A stretch of 38,981 nt of DNA, from NCBI GenBank assembly GCA_052390415.1, contig JBQTGY010000141.1, forward strand, positions 1-38,981, given 5' to 3'. The stretch comes from JANNWF01 sp052390415 (GTDB lineage: Bacteria; Pseudomonadota; Gammaproteobacteria; Xanthomonadales; Xanthomonadaceae). Below are positions 33,644 to 38,981 of this stretch, piece by piece. A program made the position numbers and the translations under genes. The notes below the pieces were generated by a model, which worked only from the letters and a program-made list of their open reading frames with translations, was not told the origin of the DNA and did no database searches. Every line of letters begins with the position of its first letter. The stretch's first letter is position 1.

Positions 33644-34438
33644 TCAATCCCAGAGCAAGCTCACGCCGACTGCCAGCAGCAGCAGTGCAAAGACGCGTTT
33701 CAATGCCGACCCACTTAGGCGATGGGCGAGCTTTGCACCCAACGGTGCGCAGAGAATGGATGCGACGGCGATTCCGGCGGCGGCCGGCAGATACACATAG
33801 CCAAGGCTGCCCGCGGGCAGTTCGGTTCCCACCGGACCCAGCGAGGCATAACCCACCGCCGCGGCCAAGCCGATGGCTACGCCGCAAGCCGCCGAGGTTC
33901 CCACCGCGCGCACCGGTGTTACGCCCAGCCAAACCAGCAGGGGCACGGTCAAGCTGCCACCGCCGATTCCGACCACCGCCGAGAGCATGCCGATTCCAAG
34001 GCCTGCCAACGTCAACCGACCTCCCTGCGGACTTTCGGTCGCGACGGCTTGCTGACGCGGGTTGCCAAACGCCAGTTGCGCGGCGGCGAGCAAACAAAAC
34101 AACGCGACAGCCAACCGCAAGGTCTGCGCAGGCAGCTGACTGGCCAACGCAGAACCCAGCAGCGCGCCAACCAGCAACCCTGGCACTAGCCAGCGCACGC
34201 TGGCCCACAACACGCTACCGCGCTGATGATGCGAACGTGCTGATGAGAGGCCGGTCAGAATGATCGATGCCAAGGAAGTCGCCAGCGCGACATGCATGAC
34301 GCTTTCGGCCGGCACGCCTTGTGCGGGCAGCAAGCGCGCCAACACGCCAACGATCACCAGCCCGCCGCCCACGCCCAGCAAGCCGGCGAGCAAGCCGGCA
34401 CTGGCCCCCAACAACAAATAGGTCAGCAAGATGCTCAT
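33644..34438 (-). CDS. TauE/SafE-family sulfite/anion exporter
   Basis: The 264-residue protein has about eight membrane helices. Both halves carry the glycine-rich family repeat: AGLLAGLLGVGGGLVIVGVL at about 14-33 and LSAVVGIGGGSLTVPLLVWL in the second half. The family exports sulfite, sulfoacetate or related anions; the substrate cannot be told from sequence. No sulfur genes are adjacent. It is divergent from slt, whose start region lies about 90 bases away, and convergent with the endonuclease/phosphatase gene. Confidence 0.88.
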   Translation of the reverse strand: MSILLTYLLLGASAGLLAGLLGVGGGLVIVGVLARLLPAQGVPAESVMHVALATSLASIILTGLSSARSHHQRGSVLWASVRWLVPGLLVGALLGSALASQLPAQTLRLAVALFCLLAAAQLAFGNPRQQAVATESPQGGRLTLAGLGIGMLSAVVGIGGGSLTVPLLVWLGVTPVRAVGTSAACGVAIGLAAAVGYASLGPVGTELPAGSLGYVYLPAAAGIAVASILCAPLGAKLAHRLSGSALKRVFALLLLAVGVSLLWD

Positions 34439-34531
34439 CCGAGCAACCCGAAGCTGACGAGCCGATACACTGCGCGCCTGCGCCTGCTGTTGTTGAAGCC
34501 ATCTGTGTCGATCCCATTGCCCACCATTTGT

Positions 34532-36556
34532 GTGTCCACTCCTCGATTTCTCGGAATCGCCCTGCTTGGTTTGATGACACCCGGTCTGTTATGGGGCGGG
34601 CTGACGGTACTCGGTCTGTCTCTTCTGAAACAGCCGGCGTTGGCAATCGATCGTTCGCAAATCGAGGCACAGCGCGGACCGTTCCGAGCCGCGCTGGAGC
34701 GGGCTGAACGTGGCGCACCTTTGACTCCCTCGATTCGGCAAACTTTTTTCGATCACCCGCTGCTGCCGTGGCTTGAGTATGCCGAACTGCGCCACGACCT
34801 GAGTCGATCAAGCGTCACCCAGATCGACACGTTACGCCGCCGATATCCGCAACTTGGTTTTGCCGAGCCGCTGCGCAAGCTGCTGTTGCACGAACTCGCA
34901 CGGCGCCGGGATTGGCATGGATACCGCGCCCATTTTGAGGCCGCCGTCGATAGCGAGATTGAGCTGCAATGCCACGCTCTCACGGCTGAGATCAACAGCG
35001 GCCGGATGGATGTTGAGCTGAAAGCACGCATTGCCGATCTGTGGCGGTTCGGTGACTCACGGCCGGCGGCCTGCGATGTGCCGTTTGAGGCCCTCAGCCA
35101 AGCCGGTGGAATCACCGTTGAGTTGCGCTGGGAACGCATCATGCTGGCTGCGGAATCGGGCAACAGCGCGTTCGTCCGTCTGCTCGCACGGAAGTTGCCG
35201 GCCGCGGAAAAACTCCAGGCTGAGCGCCATGCGGCCTATCTCGACGCGCCTTCCGCCAAGCTCGCGCTGGCGTGGCCAGCTACGCAACGCAATCGACAGA
35301 TTGCCGCCATCGGGGCCAGCCGCGTCGCCAAGTCAGATCCCGCTGCGGGTGAGCGCTTGCTGATCGCGCTGAAGCCATTGGGACTGACCATCGAGCAAGA
35401 GGGTCTGGCGCGATATCAGGCGGCGCTGTGGTCAGCCGCGTCGTATCTGCCAGGTACTGCGCTGCGCATGGCAGCTGTCCCCGCGAGCGCATTCGACGAC
35501 CGCCTGCACGAATGGCGTGCGCGTGAAGCGCTGGCGCGGGCCGATTGGCGACAGACGCTGGATGCCATCATCGCCATGCCGGACAGCCTGCGCGCCGACC
35601 CGCGCTGGCGCTATTTGCAGGCACGCATGCATGAACTTTTGGGCGAGGCCCTGCCGGCCAAGCAGCAGTTCGCCGCGCTGGCGCGTGAGCCCAATTATCA
35701 CGGCTTCCTCGCCGCGGATCGACTTGACCAGCCCTATGCGCTGTGTCCGCTTGAGATCGACGCCAAGAGCACGCAGCACAAACAGGTTGCCGCCGCCGCA
35801 GGGTTGCTGCGTGCACGCGAACTGAAAGCGATCGGGCGTGATGGCTGGGCTGAGCTGGAGTGGAAGCAGTTGTTGGCCGGGCTGGATGCGACCGGTCGCC
35901 ATCACGCCGTGAGTGTGGCGCTTGAGGCACGCTGGAATGATCGCGCCGTGTTTTCGATGGCCACCCCCGAAGACCAGCGTTACTACTCCCTGCGCTTTCC
36001 GTTTGCGCATCGAAATGACCTGCGCAAACATGCGCGCAAACACGGCTTGGACGAAGCCTGGGTGGCCGCCTTGATTCGTGCAGAAAGCGCCTGGCAACCG
36101 CGCGCCCGCTCGAGCGCCGACGCCCGCGGCTTGATGCAGTTGTTGCCATCCACAGCCGCAGCCACGGCGCGGCAGCAAGGTGTGGCCTGGAATGGCGGCG
36201 ACACACTTTACGATCCTCGCGCCAATATCGCGCTGGGTACGGCCTACCTGGCCGCCATGCTGGCGCGCCACGGTGGCCAACCCTATCTGGCCACGGCCGC
36301 CTACAACGCAGGGCCAGCCCCGATCGGGCGCTGGTTGGCGCAACGTGCGGCCCACGATGTCGACCTTTGGGTCGAGACCATCCCTTACCGCGAAACACGC
36401 GAATATGTCGGTCGCATCATGGCCTTCAGTGTCATCTACGATTGGCGACTGCACGGCGCGGCCATGCCATTGGCAGCGCGTATGCGCGGCATCACCGCCA
36501 AGCGTCGGGCTCTTGTTTGCCCCACTCCCGTTGCCCAGACAGTACAGACCCCATGA
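34532..36556 (+). CDS. slt: Soluble-type lytic murein transglycosylase Slt
   Basis: The protein (674 residues from GTG 34532) begins with a hydrophobic signal region ending near QPALA. A long alpha-superhelical U-shaped domain (about 45-490) precedes the catalytic SLT domain (about 500-650). Catalytic E518 lies in LIRAESAWQPRARS; GLMQLLPSTA, TAAYNAGPAPIGRW and ETIPYRETREYVGRI complete the family-1 signature. It cleaves the MurNAc-GlcNAc bond to 1,6-anhydro products in the periplasm, serving peptidoglycan turnover. Alternative starts are GTG 34505 and ATG 34574; the latter gives a shorter signal and a length close to E. coli Slt70. A -10-like TACACT is at 34466-34471. Its stop overlaps the next gene by four bases (ATGA), and cca follows, giving a three-gene unit. 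Confidence 0.92.
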   Translation: MSTPRFLGIALLGLMTPGLLWGGLTVLGLSLLKQPALAIDRSQIEAQRGPFRAALERAERGAPLTPSIRQTFFDHPLLPWLEYAELRHDLSRSSVTQIDTLRRRYPQLGFAEPLRKLLLHELARRRDWHGYRAHFEAAVDSEIELQCHALTAEINSGRMDVELKARIADLWRFGDSRPAACDVPFEALSQAGGITVELRWERIMLAAESGNSAFVRLLARKLPAAEKLQAERHAAYLDAPSAKLALAWPATQRNRQIAAIGASRVAKSDPAAGERLLIALKPLGLTIEQEGLARYQAALWSAASYLPGTALRMAAVPASAFDDRLHEWRAREALARADWRQTLDAIIAMPDSLRADPRWRYLQARMHELLGEALPAKQQFAALAREPNYHGFLAADRLDQPYALCPLEIDAKSTQHKQVAAAAGLLRARELKAIGRDGWAELEWKQLLAGLDATGRHHAVSVALEARWNDRAVFSMATPEDQRYYSLRFPFAHRNDLRKHARKHGLDEAWVAALIRAESAWQPRARSSADARGLMQLLPSTAAATARQQGVAWNGGDTLYDPRANIALGTAYLAAMLARHGGQPYLATAAYNAGPAPIGRWLAQRAAHDVDLWVETIPYRETREYVGRIMAFSVIYDWRLHGAAMPLAARMRGITAKRRALVCPTPVAQTVQTP

Positions 36557-37491
36557 ACAATCGTCACCTCGTGATTTTCGGCGGCACCGGCTTTGTCGGC
36601 ACCCATCTCGTGCCCACCCTGGCCCGCGCAGGCTGGCAGGTGACCGTCGCCAGTCGCAATGCCGAACGCCTGCGGCAACTGGCTGTCTTGCCAGCGGTTC
36701 GCGTCGTCAGTGTTGACGTCTATGACCGCGCCGCCCTCGTGCCCTTGCTGCGCGGCGCCCGTGCAGCCATCAATCTGGTTGGAATTCTCAACGAGCCAGG
36801 ACGCAACGGCGCCGGCTTCAGGCGCGCCCATGTCGATCTCACCAATGCCCTGATCGGTGCCTGCAAGGAGGCGGCTGTTTCACGTTTGCTGCAGATGAGT
36901 TCGCTGAATGCGGGACGCGGAACGAGTCACTATTTGTTGACTCGCGGCGAGGCAGAACAACGGGTCAAATCGTCAGAACTTGCATGGACGCTGTTCCAGC
37001 CCTCGGTCATCTTCGGCCCCGATGATGGCCTGTTTTTTCGCTTCGCCAAGCTGCTGGCATTGACGCCAGTGCTGCCGCTGGCGCGCGCCAATGCCAAGTT
37101 CGCGCCAGTGTTCGTTGGCGATGTGGTCAAGGCCATGCTGCACGCGCTGGAGCACCGCGACAGCATTGGGCAAACCTACGAGTTGTACGGACCGCAGGTG
37201 TTGACCCTGCGCGAAATCGTCAAGTACACCGCACACCATCTTGGCCTTCGCCGCTTCATTGTTGGATTGCCGCCTGCGCTGGGCCGTTTGCAGGCCGCCG
37301 TGTTCGATTTTGTCCCCGGCAAGCCGTTCTCCAGCGACAACTGGAAATCGCTGCAAATCGATTCCGTGGGTGGCGTTGATGGGCTGTTCCGCATGGGCAT
37401 TCCGAAGACGCCTATCGATGCCGTGATGCCAACGCTGTTGGCCGGCGATGAGCGCCAGGCTCGGCTGGATCGTTGCCGCGCATTGCGTTAG
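36553..37491 (+). CDS. NDUFA9-like NAD(P)-binding atypical SDR protein
   Basis: The 312-residue protein has a Rossmann fold with the nucleotide-binding loop GGTGFVG (10-16), an NLVGIL segment, LLQMSSLNAG, a degenerate active site (YLLTRGEAE) and a C-terminal half with VFVGDVVKAM. It resembles the atypical short-chain dehydrogenases related to the mitochondrial complex I assembly subunit NDUFA9. In bacteria the role is unclear; oxidoreductase or quinone-related functions are proposed from fold alone. It overlaps slt by four bases and is followed after four bases by cca, so it is in one operon. The catalytic YxxxK is not intact, which fits an atypical or non-catalytic protein. Confidence 0.88.
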   Translation: MNNRHLVIFGGTGFVGTHLVPTLARAGWQVTVASRNAERLRQLAVLPAVRVVSVDVYDRAALVPLLRGARAAINLVGILNEPGRNGAGFRRAHVDLTNALIGACKEAAVSRLLQMSSLNAGRGTSHYLLTRGEAEQRVKSSELAWTLFQPSVIFGPDDGLFFRFAKLLALTPVLPLARANAKFAPVFVGDVVKAMLHALEHRDSIGQTYELYGPQVLTLREIVKYTAHHLGLRRFIVGLPPALGRLQAAVFDFVPGKPFSSDNWKSLQIDSVGGVDGLFRMGIPKTPIDAVMPTLLAGDERQARLDRCRALR

Positions 37492-37495
37492 CCGG

Positions 37496-38725
37496 ATGCA
37501 GAGATATCTCGTCGGCGGTGCGGTGCGCGATTCCCTGCTCGGTCTACCCGTAGGTGATCGCGACTGGGTGGTGGTTGGTGCCACGGTCGATCAAATGCTG
37601 GCGGCGGGCTACCGGGCTGTTGGTCGCGATTTTCCCGTATTCCTGCATCCTCACACGCACGAAGAGCACGCCTTGGCGCGTACCGAGCGCAAGAGCGCGC
37701 CCGGCTATCGTGGCTTCGTCGTGCACGCCGCGCCGGAGGTCAGTCTCGAAGACGATCTGCGGCGACGCGACTTCACCATCAATGCCATTGCGCAGGCGCC
37801 TGACGGCGAGCTGATTGACCCCTTCAACGGACAAGCCGACCTGCAGGCACGGGTGTTACGGCATGTCTCCGCAGCCTTCCCTGAAGACCCGGTCCGCATC
37901 TTGCGCGGCGCGCGCTTGCTGGCACGCTTTGCCCCACTCGGATTTCGCATTGCCGATGAGACCGTGGCGCTGATGCGGAGCATGGTCGAAGCTGGGGAGG
38001 TGGATCATCTGGTGCCCGAGCGGGTCTGGCAGGAACTGCAACGCGGCCTGGCGGAGGCGCAGCCCTCGGCCATGCTCAACACCTTGCGCGAATGCGGCGC
38101 ACTGGCGCGTTTGTTGCCGGAAGTCGATGCGCTGTTCGGGGTGATTCAACGCGCCGAATATCACCCCGAGGTCGATACCGGCGTACACACCGCGATGGTG
38201 CTCGACATGTGCGCCCGGCTGGCTCCGGGTGACGCCTTGATCGCGTTCGCTGCGCTCACCCACGACCTCGGCAAGGCGCTCACTCCCGTCGACGAGTTGC
38301 CCAAACACCACGCTCACGAACAACGCGGCATCGCGCCGCTGGAAACACTCAGCGAACGCCTGAAAGTGCCTGCCGAATTCCGCGCGCTGGCGCTGATCGC
38401 CTGCCGCGAGCATCTCAATGTGCACCGCTTCGACGAACTCCGCGACGACACCGTGCTCAGCCTGCTTGAACGTTGCGATGGCTTCAGACAACCGCAGCGC
38501 ATCGCCCAACTCGGACTGATTTGCGAAGCCGACAAACGCGGGCGTTTGGGCATGAATGAAGCACCCTACCCACAACGCGCACAACTCAACGCCTCCCACC
38601 AAGCCGCCCTCGCCATCAACGCCCGCGACCTTGATTTGGGCGGAGCAACTGGAATCGAGATTGGTGCCAAGGTACGCGCGGCGCGTCTGGCTGCCATTGG
38701 CCGGGTCAGGCACGGCCGAACTTGA
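37496..38725 (+). CDS. cca: CCA tRNA nucleotidyltransferase
   Basis: The 409-residue enzyme adds or repairs the CCA end of tRNAs. It is a class II Cca: MQRYLVGGAVRDSLLGLPVG, then DRDWVV with the metal-binding Asp pair, LARTERK, RRDFTINAIA and EDPVRILRGARLLARF form the head and neck. A C-terminal HD domain follows with LTHDLGK (H256, D257), as in E. coli Cca (412 residues), which has phosphatase and phosphodiesterase activity. ATG 37496 is four bases after the NDUFA9-like stop; a longer frame from 37448 overlaps that gene and is not needed. No tRNA genes are nearby. The coding region is followed by about 135 bases of plain sequence and then the 101-base hairpin. Confidence 0.95.
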   Translation: MQRYLVGGAVRDSLLGLPVGDRDWVVVGATVDQMLAAGYRAVGRDFPVFLHPHTHEEHALARTERKSAPGYRGFVVHAAPEVSLEDDLRRRDFTINAIAQAPDGELIDPFNGQADLQARVLRHVSAAFPEDPVRILRGARLLARFAPLGFRIADETVALMRSMVEAGEVDHLVPERVWQELQRGLAEAQPSAMLNTLRECGALARLLPEVDALFGVIQRAEYHPEVDTGVHTAMVLDMCARLAPGDALIAFAALTHDLGKALTPVDELPKHHAHEQRGIAPLETLSERLKVPAEFRALALIACREHLNVHRFDELRDDTVLSLLERCDGFRQPQRIAQLGLICEADKRGRLGMNEAPYPQRAQLNASHQAALAINARDLDLGGATGIEIGAKVRAARLAAIGRVRHGRT

Positions 38726-38861
38726 ACAGGTCGACATGGCGGAGAACGTGTGGCGGCGGGGTGAACTGTTAAATCACCCCCCCAGCTCGTCATCACGCTG
38801 AGTGACCAAGGCCGTAACCAACCGCGAGGTAGAGTCTGTTGACATGCATTGAGTAGGTCGC

Positions 38862-38962
38862 GTTGCCACTCACAAGCCTCCCGCTGGTGTTGCGCGGCGA
38901 GGCGCCTTGCTGGCTGCAAGGTCGCGCCGTGCGGCACCGGTGGGTGGCTTGTGAGTGGCAAC
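38862..38962. repeat. 101-base near-perfect hairpin element downstream of cca
   Basis: Perfect 17-base arms GTTGCCACTCACAAGCC (38862-38878) and their reverse complement (38946-38962) enclose a second region of about 75% pairing. At the centre a perfect 6-base stem CCTTGC/GCAAGG (38905-38920) closes on the 5-base loop TGGCT (38911-38915). The whole unit folds into one long stem. It could be a mobile palindromic repeat, a transcription barrier or the 3' end of a longer element outside the window. The 38726-38861 stretch before it shows nothing I can name. Confidence 0.75.
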
Positions 38963-38981
38963 CCTTCGGGCCGGGGCTGTG

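Noticed and set aside
38839..38867. TTGACA at 38839 as a promoter -35 box
   Set aside because: No -10-like hexamer lies 16-18 bases downstream.
38566..38961. 131-codon minus-strand frame at the right end
   Set aside because: It reads through the 101-base hairpin and the reverse of cca; no domain or start signal.
1..38981. CRISPR array, prophage or integron
   Set aside because: No regularly spaced repeats with unique spacers, no integrase, no phage structural or att-like sequences; the only repeats are short palindromic or MITE-like elements.

Overview
This is chromosomal DNA of a GC-rich gammaproteobacterium, most likely of the order Lysobacterales (Xanthomonadales). Three lines point there. 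The run engB / cytochrome c4 / dsbA / endonuclease-phosphatase and the run slt / NDUFA9-like NAD-binding protein / cca are arrangements I associate with that order. Palindromic intergenic repeats of the CCTTCTCCC and CCGGCCTACGCCGG types are abundant. Several promoters look close to leaderless. I cannot fix the genus without a search. I see no rRNA, tRNA, CRISPR array, phage genes or transposase gene.

Layout. 1-5572 (+): a left-truncated copy of a MITE-like repeat, a YbbN/CnoX thioredoxin-TPR protein, a membrane protein whose tail is made of repeat DNA, a DUF4442 hotdog protein, a CSS-EAL cyclic-di-GMP phosphodiesterase and an OmpA-type lipoprotein. 5573-5799 holds no gene I can support. 5800-9212: a duplicated orphan ABC permease (-) divergent from a LysR regulator (+). 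9408-17010 (-): a 1657-residue secreted mosaic protein preceded by a CadC/ToxR-like membrane regulator with a TPR domain. 17334-23791 (+): DUF502, a VUT-family (queuosine precursor) transporter, a 1124-residue SSS-type hybrid histidine kinase and a DUF2142 membrane protein. 23844-26696 (-): PEP carboxylase. 26818-29977 (+): a LuxR-type response regulator, the second copy of the MITE-like repeat, hflK, hflC and a 60-residue membrane protein. 30190-30783 (-): engB. 31051-33551 (+): cytochrome c4, dsbA and an endonuclease/exonuclease/phosphatase protein. 33644-34438 (-): a TauE/SafE exporter. 34532-38725 (+): slt, an NDUFA9-like protein and cca. A 101-bp hairpin closes the window.

How the parts connect. 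The SSS-hybrid kinase and the LuxR-type regulator have the domain make-up of the CrbS/CrbR (MxtR/ErdR) acetate-response pair. They flank ppc, an anaplerotic enzyme, so the block 18801-27498 may be a carbon-flux module. Periplasmic redox functions (DsbA, cytochrome c4, the CSS-domain cysteines) and protein quality control (CnoX-like protein, HflKC) are both well represented.

The most unusual theme is palindromic repeat DNA placed at gene boundaries. The two copies of a roughly 168-bp terminal-inverted-repeat element differ at one base over the 156 bp that can be compared. One copy contains the stop codon of the response regulator. A second repeat type supplies the C-terminus of one protein and a Shine-Dalgarno-like tract before the next. 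A third appears to sit in frame inside ppc. No clearly new enzymatic or defence system is evident. The best candidates for something undescribed are the MITE-like family and the secreted mosaic protein with its regulator.
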